Positions 1 through 27,641 of a DNA stretch of 64,000 nucleotides are shown here, piece by piece. The stretch is taken from NCBI GenBank assembly GCA_947561715.1, contig OX387204.1, forward strand, positions 9,491,001 to 9,555,000. Reading direction: 5' to 3'. The notes under the pieces are model-generated. The model ran no database searches. It was given only the letters and a program-made list of their open reading frames with translations, and was not told the origin of the DNA. How positions within the stretch are numbered: the first letter of the stretch is position 1; every line of letters begins with the position of its first letter. A program made the translations under genes and the position numbers. This DNA is from Ascidia mentula. Taxonomy: Eukaryota > Chordata > Ascidiacea > Phlebobranchia > Ascidiidae.

Positions 1-4249
<4,249 letters not shown>

Positions 4250-5937
4250 GATTTTTTTTTATTGAATGTCTTGAACTGTATTCTGTAATGAACAGGGTGA
4301 AAAAAATCTGTTGCTCTTGTCCTATAAATTTCAATTTAGCATTGAGTTACAATTTTATTACATGATATGTTATTTAAACTGAGAACCAAGCACAAGGAGA
4401 ATAAAATTTTATTAGTGCTTTGTTGAAAAAAAAATTAACTGGTATCTACATATAGAATTAAAAGCGGTAGTAACAAGGGGTGATTGGATGCCAAATTGAA
4501 AAAGATGTTGTGCACAGAGGAAATAGCCAAAACTTAAGCAAGTTAGACGTCACGAATCCTGACGTAATTAAACCAAAGGGCAGGCAGATTGGATACGAAG
4601 ACATTCAATATAAAAGTAAAACTATACACTTTAGCCTTTCCTAGCTCAAACAAAAACAAACTAATTGTGTACATTATATAAGTTACAACTGAAAATATTG
4701 ACAATCCTATATATACTCATAACTTACCAAGCAAATTTTAAACTTTTTTATTTATCATCAGTTCGAATAACAATCATCATGCGGTCGAAAACAAATGAGA
4801 TCCAAATAGGGGGCGTCCCTACAGATACCAAACACCAAAAAGCGCAATTGAGTTGGGAACCTGTACTAGTTGACCATTAGGCTAACTTCAGTTATTTCTA
4901 CAGGTAGTTATTTAAGAGTATTTTGTGTTTTATTTATGCCTACAAATAGGTATGAATGCGGAACTGTAACGTATGTTTGAGGATCGACAGGTGTAAATGT
5001 ATTTCACTTTGGATGAGTTGTATTCCGCTAAGTATGACGTAAAAGTTTTTTTGCTGACAAACGAGGAAAACTCATGTTAGGCCTAAAACATTTATTGAAA
5101 CATTAGGACTCAGGCAGAGTAGACATGGTTGATGGCTGTTTGTAATTTTGTTTTAATCAATTGTATATACATATGTTTCAGGGCACAAAGTTTGAAAACC
5201 CCAAAAAATCATGTTTTCATTATTTTTTTACATAGAGAAATCCGACAGATTTTGACTGGCCAAGGCAAAACACCAACTCAGGTCCAAAGGTTTTTCATAT
5301 GAGATAAAATGGGAAAGGTTTCTAGAACCCATTAGAAGGAATTTATTTTCATTGTGCACATAAATCTACAAGTGCAATTACTAAAGATGAATTTGTCAAT
5401 TGTCTGCAAATACTTTTATGTTAGCTTCAGTATAACTATTACGGTATAAACATTTTTCGGGGCAATTTTAAGCAAAGTTTGGAAAATGTTTTATCCAAAT
5501 CAACATGGCTGTTATTCTAGTTTTTGTACAACTGATTATCTTAAGCTGTGAACACAGTTTCAACCTGTAAGGTGTCATGAGTGTAGATGGTGTAGCTCTG
5601 AACAAACTGGTAAACTAGCCAGGTACTTTTTAGTGAACGCCGATCTGTTGCCTCCCCATAACCAGGTATTGAAAAGCAGAGGTGGACAACTGTGGATCAC
5701 ACTGTGCTCAAACAACTGTTTTGTTTCCAGTAGTGTTATAGGTTTGAGTGGTCAAGTTAAAGAGCCTATGCGTCGAAGTATTTTTACCATAAAGTAATTA
5801 TGCAGAAATGTTTACGGAAACGTAGTAGCCAAATGCTGTTGGTATTTTGGTCTAATAATTGCATGCCGCTTGAAATTAAATTATAAGCTCCTAATGTTTA
5901 GGAGGAAACCAACAGTTTTTTAGAAGAAGTGGGTATA
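4250..5937. other. Intergenic region between divergent AARS2 and INO80
   Basis: About 1.7 kb separating the start codons of two divergently transcribed genes, so it must hold both promoters. It is AT-rich and no convincing coding segment was seen. The only clear candidate control sites are the ACGTCA/TGACGTAA pair listed separately near 4546. A weak acceptor-like AG lies about 28 nt upstream of the AARS2 start. Confidence 0.6.
4546..4568. promoter_or_regulatory. Paired CRE/ATF-like sites
   Basis: GACGTCAC at 4546-4553 and TGACGTAAT at 4560-4568 lie 14 bp apart, about 300 bp upstream of the AARS2 start codon. Both match the core recognised by CREB/ATF-type bZIP factors. A third TGACGTAA occurs near 5035. 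Assignment is by motif only; such 8-mers also arise by chance. Confidence 0.35.
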
Positions 5938-16482
<10,545 letters not shown>

Positions 16483-16584
16483 CAATTGGGACATTTCGAA
16501 TGACTTGGCAGAATAGCGATTGTTTTCCATGGAATTCAGAAAAGGAAAAAACAACTGTGACATGACAAAACTTTGTTTTGATGT

Positions 16585-16590
16585 TTTATT
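16585..16590 (-). terminator. Candidate CHAC polyadenylation signal
   Basis: AATAAA on the minus strand about 95 nt downstream of the CHAC stop codon. It lies about 100 nt beyond the INO80 stop on the other strand, so the two convergent 3' UTRs probably overlap. Confidence 0.45.
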
Positions 16591-16683
16591 GTTTTGTTTA
16601 ACACTTTGATGCAACGACTCCAATATTTTGACAATGACCAAAAAATTTGTACATTGTAAAACAAAACCTGATATAAAAAAAAA

Positions 16684-17563
16684 CTATGCAATAATATTTG
16701 TGTTTTGTGCCAAACATTGTTTCACTGCTTGAAGTCTTTTTGAAATGCAATTCAAAACATACAGATCATCGTCCCGGCAAGATTGCGACAAACACTCACT
16801 GCAATCATTGATGTGTCGCTCACAGCCCATTGCAACATGACGTTGCATTAGTATGAAACTTAAATGTTGGTGGCATGCATCTTCCAGTGACAACAAGTGG
16901 TTGTCAACGCCATGAGGCGCCTCACTTCTCAGGGCGTCCACAAGGTTGAAGAGATATTCGAGATTATGTCCACTGTTGCCACGAGCGTTAACCATTGTTC
17001 TGGCAACCAAATCCGCACTGGCTGGTCCTAGGTAGTGCTGATTGGTTGGTGTTGCTACGAATGTAACCACATTGAGACAATGCGACGTATGTTCAGTATA
17101 AAACTCCAAGGCTTGGATTGCATATCCGCCTTTTGATATCTCCCTTGTAAATAAATGGCGTAGTGCACTGTGTATTTGCGATTTTCCTTTGAGGTGATAA
17201 GCAACGCCCCATGTTTCTCCGTTTGGCTCTTCAACAAGAGTTGCGACTCTTCCCGGCTAAAAAAGCGAGTGGACTTCATATTTATGGAATTTATGTGCAA
17301 TCAAAAATTTATTGCAATTAACTTACCGAACCAGGGACACCACGATGTGTGACATTGCCTTGCCAAAATCTTCGAACAAATCCGCGAACACGCCCGATTA
17401 CACGGTTTTCGTATTCGAAATTGGGTTTCCATATCAACGAACCATACCCAAAAACCAGCAGTTGAGGATTAGGGTTGTTTTTAACTGATTGAAGATGTTC
17501 TTCTTGTAATCTCGCACATTTTAAAAATTGTTGCAAAGATGACTCAAACGTTTCTTTCGACAT
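16684..17563 (-). CDS. CHAC1: ChaC-type glutathione gamma-glutamylcyclotransferase
   Basis: Cytosolic enzyme that cleaves glutathione to 5-oxoproline and Cys-Gly. Two exons, 17327-17563 and 16684-17256, join in frame to 269 residues. The N-terminal half has the family signature VFGYGSLIW, then [33 protein letters not shown], the catalytic Glu in [14 protein letters not shown] and SGHNLEYL. Family members are usually about 180-220 residues. Here an extra C-terminal stretch of roughly 60 residues, containing five cysteines and one pair of CxxC-like spacing, follows the usual end. [13 protein letters not shown] and SGHNLEYL look CHAC1-like, whereas HRGVPG looks CHAC2-like, so the paralogue is uncertain. 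An acceptor-like TTTTAG lies 33 nt upstream of the ATG. The gene is convergent with INO80. Confidence 0.9.
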
Positions 17564-19041
17564 AGCCAGTTTTTCACGTTATACCGTATTTCGTAGCTAA
17601 AACCTTAGTTGTTTTTTCTAAAAAACACTGGAAATAAGAATTATTTTGAACACCTAAATTACGTTTTCTGTAGTACTAATCTTTCGTAAAACTCACAACA
17701 AATATTTTAAACTCCAATTACTGTCGATCAACATAATCACTAGAAACAACTCTTCACCTTTACTAATGTAATTTCTTCCTTTTTGTTTCTGCTACAACGC
17801 CTTCAACAAATCTCTACAAACTGATCGTTCAAGGGTTCGTGCAGTGCATCTACACCAGCGCTCAGCTGATTCAATCGCCAGTCAGCTGATCACAAGAAAA
17901 AAAACACTACGCGTTCGCACTGACATAGCCAAGGGGCGTATCAAAAATGTCTTGTGTGAAAGAGAAAACCAAAGTAATTTCCGGAATTACAAGCAGGCAC
18001 TTACTAAAACTGATTGATTTTTGTTATGAAATATGCAAAGTTAGTTATATAGGAAATTGCTTGCCTAGAAGTAGAAAATCAACAAATTGTTAAAAAACAT
18101 ATTTTTGATCCGCCATGTAAAGGCTTAGTGTTTGTTGCGTCATTCATTGTTTGGCAACTTTTGGTCAATTAAATTTCTTTAATTTGCTTCACCACGAAGA
18201 TTATGGGTTTTTACGTCGTGTAATCGTGTTTAATAAAGTGTCTTTGTCCTTACCAATACCCCCGAGCTACATTTGCGCGTGTCTGTATTTCATCACAAAA
18301 CCCTTATGTTAGACAAAATTTCTCACGGTAAAGTCCCAACACGTAACATCAGCGGAAAGGGTAAGTAAAGCTCCTGCTCAATGCGGGAAACAGATGCATG
18401 GAATTTCATGACGCATTTTCAACTTCCCAGTATTCTCAATTGCAGTCGCAGTGCTTAGATGCACATTGCAAAATAAAATGGAAAATTTGCACACCTTTTA
18501 GGTTTAAAAGTAAGGCACTTATTTGGAAGTCCGTAGTTCTTCTAAATTCGTTTATGCTTGACATTAAATTTATGAACTTCCACGGAAACGAGGAACCGGT
18601 GTTTACCACTAAATTGTTGTTACACCGAGGACCAACTATTTTTTACACCAACTATTGCGAAACAAATAACTAAAAATGTACAGTGCCGATTCACGGTCTG
18701 GTAAGTGAAGTGTTTGCTGCGGCATCCGTGCTTTCTAATTCTTTTGTCATATGTAAGACATATGCATTCTATTTCCAATATCCGGGGCTTCATGTTGCAC
18801 AAAAATGCGTGTAATAAATTTAAAAAACGGTATATTTGTGAGAATTATTTATTGACCGCAACTCATCCATCACATTTTAATTCTAACATTACAAAGGCAT
18901 CCTAATTCAAATATTTTCTGGTACAGTTTGTCTAAGACTTGCTATCTCGTCTGTTGGCGGGGTATACCTCAACTGCTGTATTTTGACATGGTCGAGGTAA
19001 TAGAGATAAAAGGTTCCGGTAACAGACAAGTTTGTCTGGCG
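17564..19041. other. Intergenic region upstream of CHAC; no gene seen
   Basis: No supported coding exon. At about 17874-17895 two copies of TCAGCTGAT stand 17 bp apart, each with a CAGCTG E-box; these are candidate bHLH sites in the CHAC upstream region. Open frames near 18398-18905 are short, AT-rich and without recognisable protein features. Confidence 0.5.
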
Positions 19042-19348
19042 CAGGGGTTATTAAACTACAGCCTGCGGGTCTGATCCTACAAGGCTAGTTCATCCAGCCC
19101 ACCTGGATTGGTCCCCAAAACAAAAACATTTTGTATATTGCAATGCCCCATAAATCTAGTTTTTCCTGAAAATCACTACATATTCCGAATATTTTTAGTT
19201 CCTGCTTCTTTGACACAGAAACTATAAAAATTATTGCATTGAAATGCACTCTAGGTAAAAGTTATCTTACCTTTGAATGTTATCTGACCCCCGATAGTCA
19301 CATACTAACATATGTATAGCCCTTTGTTAAAAAGTTTGGTTACCCCTG
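19042..19348 (+). mobile_element. hAT-type MITE
   Basis: A 307-bp non-autonomous element. It starts CAGGGGTTATTAAACTAC and ends GTTTGGTTACCCCTG, matching the hAT-type inverted ends CAGGGGT...ACCCCTG. Flanks GTCTGGCG (19034-19041) and GTCGTGCG (19349-19356) form an imperfect 8-bp target duplication (6 of 8). It has no coding capacity. Confidence 0.72.
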
Positions 19349-19356
19349 GTCGTGCG

Positions 19357-20598
19357 CATGGACAGCTATATAATCGTCTGTAGCGACAAAAATCGTCACA
19401 ATTAGTTTAGGGCAGTAACCACCACCCTTAGAGAAAATTGCTGGATCGGCCCGGTCTGGAAAAGTCTTTTAATGTCGAAATGTTTGCATATTTTTTCCCT
19501 CTACTTTGGATGTATTGAATTTAACTCCATTGGCCCCCTAACACTATAGTCCGTTTTGACCAGTTGTAGCAATTGTTCTATTGGAATCTTTCGAATGTGC
19601 ATTTAGACCAGTGTCCCGTATTAATCAGTTTACCGCAAGGCGATGCTAAGTATGCAACTGTAATAACTTTTATAAATGAATTTTATCTTTCCAATGTTTT
19701 ACGTTAAAACAGTCTAATTCGTTATCGCAAACTTCATCATAAGAAAACACTACATAATTACAAAGACCTGGTCGTGTCTATTGCGTGGAAAATCATTCCC
19801 TCTCTTTGATATGCTGCGAAACATTTGTGTAGGTCTTCGGTTATTACCAAAACAAAAATGTGGTTTATATTCACAAGAAATTCCAAACGGAAACAACAAC
19901 AAAAACAGGCGACAACAAAACTATTGACCGACGAATTAATTGTAAGTCAAGAAACAAGCATGGTGCCTGTATGATACAGCACACTACGTTAGCCGCAATG
20001 GCTTTGGTAAAGAAATACACAAGCAGCAACACACATTTAAGTTATTTCCAAAAAGACGCATAAGCAGTAACAAGAGATAGAGACTGCTGTATTTGGCACG
20101 TACGCATACACCCAACAATTAACATGGCAGTAAAACCAAATGAAAGTCCAAACACACAAAGGGCTGCTTATTATCGTACATATATATGCTACGCTTTTTG
20201 TCGACATTCTGTCACCGCAAACTTTTCTTAAAAAAAACTCTTATATGCATACAATCACAACAATCGCGATTAGGGAATGTTAGGGAGTAAGAAAGCTTCT
20301 TTGTGATTTCCATTCACTTGTATGCCTTGTTTGCGAAAAAAAGTAATAAATCGCATGTTCATCAAACCTAAAATCAAGGTACCTAAATTAAAAGTTGCCC
20401 CAATAAAAAATAGCAAATAATGCTCACCTCACAAGATTCCTTGTACGACGTGGAAAAAAAATCATGATTCGTTTGAATTTGGTTGCGACAGAGGACTGGA
20501 CAGTTCCTTTCTGTTATTGGTATGGCTATACAACAGAAAAAGTTTAATCTTAGTGTCCAAATCCAGCATAAAAAAACACAACAAAATCAAAGTGTTGC
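19357..20598. other. Intergenic region/likely Delta 3' UTR; no gene seen
   Basis: AT-rich DNA downstream of the Delta stop codon. Part next to 20598 should be the Delta 3' UTR. Short open frames show no homology that I recognise. Confidence 0.45.
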
Positions 20599-23500
20599 CT
20601 ACCACTGTTTTAGCAAGGCATCGTTTTCTTTACAAGCTTCTTCATACGTCGGTAAGCGGTTGCTGGTTTTATCTGACACATCAACACGCGATAAACGTTG
20701 AGGTATGACCCTTTCTAATTGTATTGATTTCGGTCGACAAGATATAGGGGATTGCACACCAGACCCATCTCCGTTCAAAACCAAGTGATCTTCTTCAGAA
20801 TCCGTTACGAGCGCATTTTTGTTATGTTGTACAGCCATGCCAACCTGAGTGACATTTCTTTCCTGTCTGTCATCGACTTTACAGTTGTATACGTCATATT
20901 TTGAAAAACAGGTGGGAATGTTATTGGATTTGCTTGTTTTTTCGGAAGTTTCACAAATTTGAATATCGGGGAGCATGTGATGTGTTGTCGAGTCGCTGCC
21001 AAATTGATCTGGATTGTTTGGCGTCGAAAGAATAGGATTTCTTTTTCGATGGTACAACAAACAAGTTGCCGCAAAAATCAAGATCAGCACTAATATTCCG
21101 GCCCCAAGACAAATAGCAATCCACTGTGTTGTCGTTAAGTTATTTGGCTGATTAGACATTATTATTATTCGATTCTGGGGACTTTTTGTCAAGTCGTGTC
21201 TAATACGTGGTGGTTGAATATCATCCGCACCCTCCTTTGGGTATACCATTTGGCAATGGTCACCACGAAAGCCGTTTGGACATTTACAAAAGTATTGGTT
21301 ATGTCCATCAACACACTGACCACCGTTCAGACAAGGACTTGGAACAGGACAATTGTTCAAAGTATTACCGCAATCTTTACCAGTGAAACCAGATGCACAA
21401 ATACAACGAAAGTCATCTGTCAAATCAATGCAAATTCCGGCATTGTTGCACGATTGTTCTGAACAGTCATTGGAGTTATCCTCGCATTGTTTACCAACGT
21501 AACCTGGAGTGCACTGACACACAAAGCCACCTTTGGGCAAGTTATAACAGGTTCCACTGTTAAAGCAAGGTGATACGGAGCAATCGTTGATTTCTTCTTG
21601 GCATAATCTGCCCCTGAAACCACTTGGACATTGGCACTTAAATCCAGAATTAGTGCTTTTGCATTTCCCTCCTAAAATACATAAAATTCCACGATAAAAA
21701 ATACATTATTTTACTGGTTAGAATTCTAATTCAAAGAAAGATCTAATTTGTTGACAACTTTCCCACGACCTGAAATAGGCTCAACGATATATCGAATTAC
21801 TTTAGCTATACATATCGACTAATTGAGCCTTTGCCAATCCGAACAAATCGTTCTTTTCACTTACGGAAATACAAACAGGACAAAAGGTCCATTAGTTCCG
21901 CAAACAAACAAGGTTGCGCCTTTACCTATAGCGTACAAGATACAAAAGAACAGGCTACAACCCATGATAACGTGGGAAACGGTAACATTATATCCCACAA
22001 TGAAGCCCTACTCATATGGTAGATTACTTTTCCACTCTCGTTACCCACTAAAAGTAACAACAAAAAAACAGCCAAACATGTTTAAATTATATTTACCATT
22101 TCTGCATTTATCGCGCGTACAACCAGTGTAAACGAGTTCGCATTGATCGCCCATCCAGCCGTCCAAACACTGGCAATCGTAACTTCCGGCAATGTTGCGA
22201 CACAATCCGCCATTTTTGCACGGTTTGTCGTAACAAGTCAAAGCCTCGTCGCAGTTTGAACCATAGAATCCATTGGGACAAATGCACTGATAATCGTTGA
22301 TTAAATCCTGCCAACATAAATTTGATGGAATAACTGTTTGTAAATACGCAAGAGTCTGATCATTTGTTAAAATTTGTATCAAATTCCTTGAAACTACATC
22401 CTTCCTTGGGAAACGTTTCAGTTATGGTTGGACACAAGAAACTGGGTATGGTGCCAGTACGTTGTAATATAGAAGAAAGGGAAGTGACTTTTTATTGTTC
22501 TGCAGGATTTTTAGCGAAATTCAATGACCATTCGCACCTGCCCCCCAATTCGCAGGCGACTGATGTTTGATTTAAACGCCACACTCCCACAAGCAGCCAA
22601 ATGCAAGTGTTGTGTGAAAAAAGTAGCAGTATTAACTGGCTACGTAACACTTCACGCACATACACAAAAACCAAACATGTCAGATATATTTTCCAACAAA
22701 CACATCCCATTATGTAATTTAAGCAGCGTGAACATTGCTTATTTCATTTCTAAGTTTTATGCTTATTTTCAGTAGAAACGTTAAAAAAAACATGCGTTTA
22801 TTCATAAAAACGTGCTTATTTCCGTTTTGTTCATGTTCATTATGGTTTAAATCTTACCACACAGTGAGTTCCGTTAGTGCAAGGCGATGACAAGCATTCA
22901 TTTGTTTCCGATTCACAGTCCTTTCCATAAAACCCAGGCTTACATTCGCAGGTGTAACTTCCTTGGCCCGTATTTGAACACAGGGCCCCGTTTTGACAAG
23001 GTCGGTGATTGGTACAATAGTTTAAATCTGAAATTTGTTTTTTTTTAGAAATCTTCTATCGTATGTATAATGAATACAATTTGTACCTTGGTTGCAAAAC
23101 AATCCTCCCCAACCAGGGGTACAATTGCACTCGAAAGCGTTTATGCATTTTCCGTTTTTACAGCCAGGCAAAACTGCACATTTATCGCACAAAGTTCCAT
23201 TCCATCCAATCTCGCAACTGTTTGCGTAGTACAAAAGATTAACTGATACAGAACAAACGCTCATGGTCGAATAAACACAACGTTTGGACAGATGAATGCC
23301 GAAAAACACTGGGCAAATACTTACTTGCATTCGTTTGGTCGCTCACACGCACCATGTTCAGGATGACAGCCTTCTTTGCAAATTGCTGTAATCAAAATAC
23401 AAAAAGTAATCTCGTGAAAGAATTTTATTAAAAATTTACGATAATCTGTTTTTTGGCGAAATCATAATCAGATCAAAGAGGGGCAGCGGAGTTAAGTAGA

Positions 23501-25518
23501 GCAGAATTAAATTGATTGAATTGTAACAAGATAGTGACCCGAGTAACTCTGTTGTTCCCTAGTTTCTTGTGTGATATTTATAAGATGTCCATACAGTTTT
23601 GAGTCTTATTACTTTTAAGTACCGTCGAGTTTATTTGTTCAGGGTGTGTACAGTGATGCCTGTGGTCCAGAAAAGGTTTGGGGCCATTCAAGAGTAACAC
23701 TCTTAAACTGTGCATTTGCTATATAAAATGACTTTAAACGTTTAATCTAACAAAATGCATTATTTATGAGACTCTGAAATTGCTTGTAATGTTAAAATAA
23801 AACAACACACCCCACCTAATTGACATTACATTGTTATTTTGAAAGGTGCATCTCTCTAAACGGACAAACATTGGGAATTACCCAACCAAACATGTTTTTC
23901 TTCAGAATTTTTGCTTTTGGCCACATTAACAGATAGCAAACAGTTGTAAATAATTTGTTTTCGTTGCAGGTATAACCAGCGGACTTACGTTCTGCACAAA
24001 TTTTTCGTTTAGAGATTCCAGTCCATCCAGGCAAGCAAACCTTTCCACCATTTTCGTCACATGTGAAGTGACCAAACATATCATCACGTGGGCGGCAATA
24101 TATGTTACATCCATCACCATATTGATGGGGCTGACAGCGAACTCGATAGGAGTACTGAAGCTCGGTGTCTGAGTATCGGTGTGGAATTGGCCGAGTCCAA
24201 TTTCCATCAACGGACGAAACCGGCAACGCTGTGCCCCGCTTTATCAGTCTCGATATGATTAAATTACTATCTAAAACGACAATACAAAGCGTTAAACACA
24301 TATTTACATTGAAACAACAGTCTTGTCCTAAAACCAGTCTGGGCGCTGTGGTGAGCAGCTGGCGACCCGAAAATAATCTATTATCGAATTAGTGAGACAT
24401 ATGGCGCCTTTGTGCACCAACTGAACAATAAAACGAATCGTTTAATCGATGTGTTTTAAGCTATTTTACAATAGGTTGTCTGCAGTTCACGACAAATTTT
24501 AATTGGCGTAAAAAACATATGTTGTGGTTTATATTTGGAGCATCAGTTTGCATATATTTTACCTCTGCTCGCTAAAACTGGCGTTTTTTCTCCATTAGCT
24601 TTGACATGAAGAATGTCCACAATCAACGTGAATGTTCCCTGCAAATAAAACCAAAAAAAATCGGTTTTTTTAGTTTTTTGTGTTCAGGTTCTTCCGTTTT
24701 TAGCTTATAACGCACGCTATCGTAATGTGCTATAAAATATTCATTCCTCCATAACATGTCACTATAACATTCTTAAATAATACAATGGAACAGCACAGCA
24801 CAGCACAGCAGTTGCCTTGCACTGAAGATGGTCACAGTTGGTTGAAAACTTTCTGATATTGTTATCTAGCAATTTCCTATCTCTGACATTCATTATTAAG
24901 ATCATACGTACACAAATTCACCTAGCAGGTACTAAATAGTAAAAACCAGTTTCAATAAAATTCGTTCGTTTTTTATGTGTTTACATGCAAATTTTTAGTA
25001 AATACATGTAGACTACCTCTGAAGTTAGAAAATATACATGTAGACTATGCTATAACAAGTAAACTCACTGGCCATCGTAGTGTAAAGTTAAATTGTATAG
25101 GATGTTGCTGAAAATAAGTCGTCTTTTGTGGCTCGAAGGTGTTTTCACCAATAATCGGCGTCCGTGTATCTCCAAATGTACATGGGCGTTTGGTGTCTAC
25201 TGTCGCTTGATAATGTGTCAAACAAATACGAAAAGCAGTTCTACACGGATGTTGACACTGCTTCGTTTGCACCCTTGAACCATCATTAAGGCAACAATTT
25301 CCATTTCTTTGTTTGCCTTCGTCATTGACAAAACGATCCAAGCGCAACTCAAACATTCCCGATGCATTACCCTGTTAAATCATATACATGCCTACAGCGA
25401 TAAGACACGACTACAATTTATGAAATTGTTAATTGCTTACCGTTGTTGCATTTATTATCAAACACAATCCAACATAATAGATGACCAAGTGCGACGAGCC
25501 AAAGCATAAAGTACTCAT
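20599..25518 (-). CDS. DLL: Delta-type Notch ligand
   Basis: Single-pass membrane ligand that activates Notch on neighbouring cells. Nine exons: 25441-25518, 25069-25371, 24563-24638, 23989-24270, 23325-23385, 23087-23217, 22858-23027, 22097-22307, 20599-21671. They sum to exactly 795 codons including the stop (794 residues). In order: signal peptide (exon 1, hydrophobic [11 protein letters not shown]); MNNL domain ([11 protein letters not shown]...); DSL domain in exon 4 ([14 protein letters not shown] ... [15 protein letters not shown]); nine EGF repeats, the first two short as in other Delta proteins; membrane helix [19 protein letters not shown]; and a cytoplasmic tail of about 140 residues ending ALLKQW. 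No cysteine-rich VWC region follows the EGFs, so it is Delta rather than Jagged. The tail has LPTYEEA, an LPxY motif that could bind WW-type E3 ligases, and no typical C-terminal PDZ ligand. The start ATG lies 11 nt after a CAG acceptor-like site. Confidence 0.94.
24791..24811. repeat. Short CAGCA microsatellite
   Basis: Four copies of a CAGCA pentamer inside a Delta intron. Confidence 0.7.
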
Positions 25519-27480
25519 TTCGGTCCCAACTGAATGTAATTCTTTGTGGTCTTGCTTTATTCCGCTGGGATGTTGCACCAGAACAGAAGACAGCTGTTGT
25601 ATTTCTCAAAGCACACTACAGTCTTGTTTAAATCAAATACACACAGGTAAAAATCTATATCTGACAACGAAATAATGTTTCAATCCACAGTTCACATCTT
25701 AAACGCCTCTGTTTTACACCAATCACTCTTTACAAATTTATCTCCCAGGCGTCTTACTACACGCGGGACGCGACAGGCGAGCAATTGAAAGCTAATGAGC
25801 TTTCTAAAAGCTCCAAGCCGCCTTTTTTCTTTCGAGCCTTTTTCAACAATTCAATCGGGTAGATAAATTGCTTATTTTCAGCTGCCTTGACTTACTGTTA
25901 AATAACAGCGATTTTATCCACGTTTCATACACCGTAAAATGTAAATGTGAAACATGCCTAAAACTGTTTTTACACACTTGAATTTTAATAACGTACCATA
26001 GCTAAAACGTGATTTGTTATGCCACATTGTTGTAGCAAGACTTACTGACTTAAGAGTACTACATTGCAAAACTCAACTGACCATGCACCAAGTAACACAT
26101 TCGTTAACTGTTATTTAGGGCAGTGAGATGAGCGATTTAAAAAACTAAGCGCGCAGGGCGCTGATTACTGATTACAAGTGCCCGCTGTGTTACGGAACTG
26201 CTTGCTCAAGACGCTTTGTGACCTGGCAGACGTCTGAAGCCAAAGCTCCACGCGTTTCAAAAATGAATAAGACCTCGGAAGCGTCTGCTCCCCGAGAAGC
26301 CACAAATTCTGAAGAAGTCTGCACACTGCAACAATGCTAGCACCAGTAAACATCCTACTAAATCCCACTGTATAAACATTATAGTTAGTTGGGGTTGGCA
26401 AAACACAGTTTATGACATCAAAATACTATAGGTGTATGAGAGGGCAATTACAAATAATTACTTATCTTAATACAAATTACAACTGTCTACAATGCCGTTC
26501 TACCCTTAGAACAACACACAAACATTTTAACAAAGTAAAGCCTCTGTTTCCTTTCCGTGGTTGTTCGATTGTAACGCGTTTTAAACAATCCTAAAAATGT
26601 TTGTTTTATAATCACGTGTATTCACTAAATACACGCGTGTGACTTTATTATTGCAAATTTATATGCGTAGATCAAATTCTTATGGCGATGATAAGGAAGT
26701 CTGATTACGCTAGAAAATTACTTGTTTATTTTGTGCTAACGCAGCTGCAATTTTTCCATGTAAAATGTACTGCTAAATGAGCAGCTGCAATGCGGGGCGT
26801 TTTACTACATAATTCGTGACAGTGATAGGGCAATAGAACAATAAATATCTTAACTTTCCTTACAGCGACGCGTGCTGCCACCGACGCCGCCTGTCGTTCG
26901 TGGTACTCCAGCCGTTACGAAGGTTTTAGAGGTCTTTTATTTGTTCTTACAAGGGACAAGTCAACAGCCGGCGTGCGATCGTCACCCGCAGGGCACGCGT
27001 CGACCAGCATACGGCGTTCGAAAAATTGAACCATGATCAAATCTACAACAATTTTAGGATTTTATGACTAAAACTATTACAACTTTTGTATCGAAATAAG
27101 AGTATTGTTACATTGTAGGCCCTGATGATAATAATTGAAGGTTTTAATTTTTGTGGCAACAAGTAAAAACACCTGCTAAATTCAAAATAACACGTTGTGC
27201 ATCCGTATCAATACGGATAATCTAGCCGAGTTTAATGGCATAAAAAGCAATGTCTTAGCTGGTAATAATTAGCACCAGAGTTGATTACTATTTGTTCGCA
27301 CCTCGTCTCGAATAGTCACCAAAGCGCTGTTTATCATTTGTCACCTTTTACTCATTAGCATTTTTCACCTATAGACAGGGTTTCCATCGGCCTTGACCCC
27401 CTAAAACAAACTGTTTTTTGATGACGCAGCACATAAAAATTGTGATTTATTTCTGTTAAATTACCGATTTTAAAGAATAA
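25519..27480. other. Delta upstream region; no gene seen
   Basis: Likely holds the Delta promoter and enhancers. A frame at 26165-26401 (-) is open for 78 residues but unrecognisable. A GC-rich, CpG-rich block at 26866-27025 stands out from the AT-rich surroundings and is discussed as a finding. Confidence 0.4.
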
Positions 27481-27641
27481 AAATGATTACATCAGGCTCA
27501 TGACCTTCTTCCATAGACGATGGTTAGTTTGAGCGCCACATGAGCGCTCAAATAAGCTGTACCTACAACAGTGCGCCAATTAACTTAAAATTCTCTTTTC
27601 ATGCAAATTAGCACGCCAAATGAAAATAAGCATTTTGTATA

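Noticed and set aside
26165-26401. 78-residue minus-strand frame near 26165
   Set aside because: No recognisable domain, no acceptor close to the ATG, and no linked exons were found.
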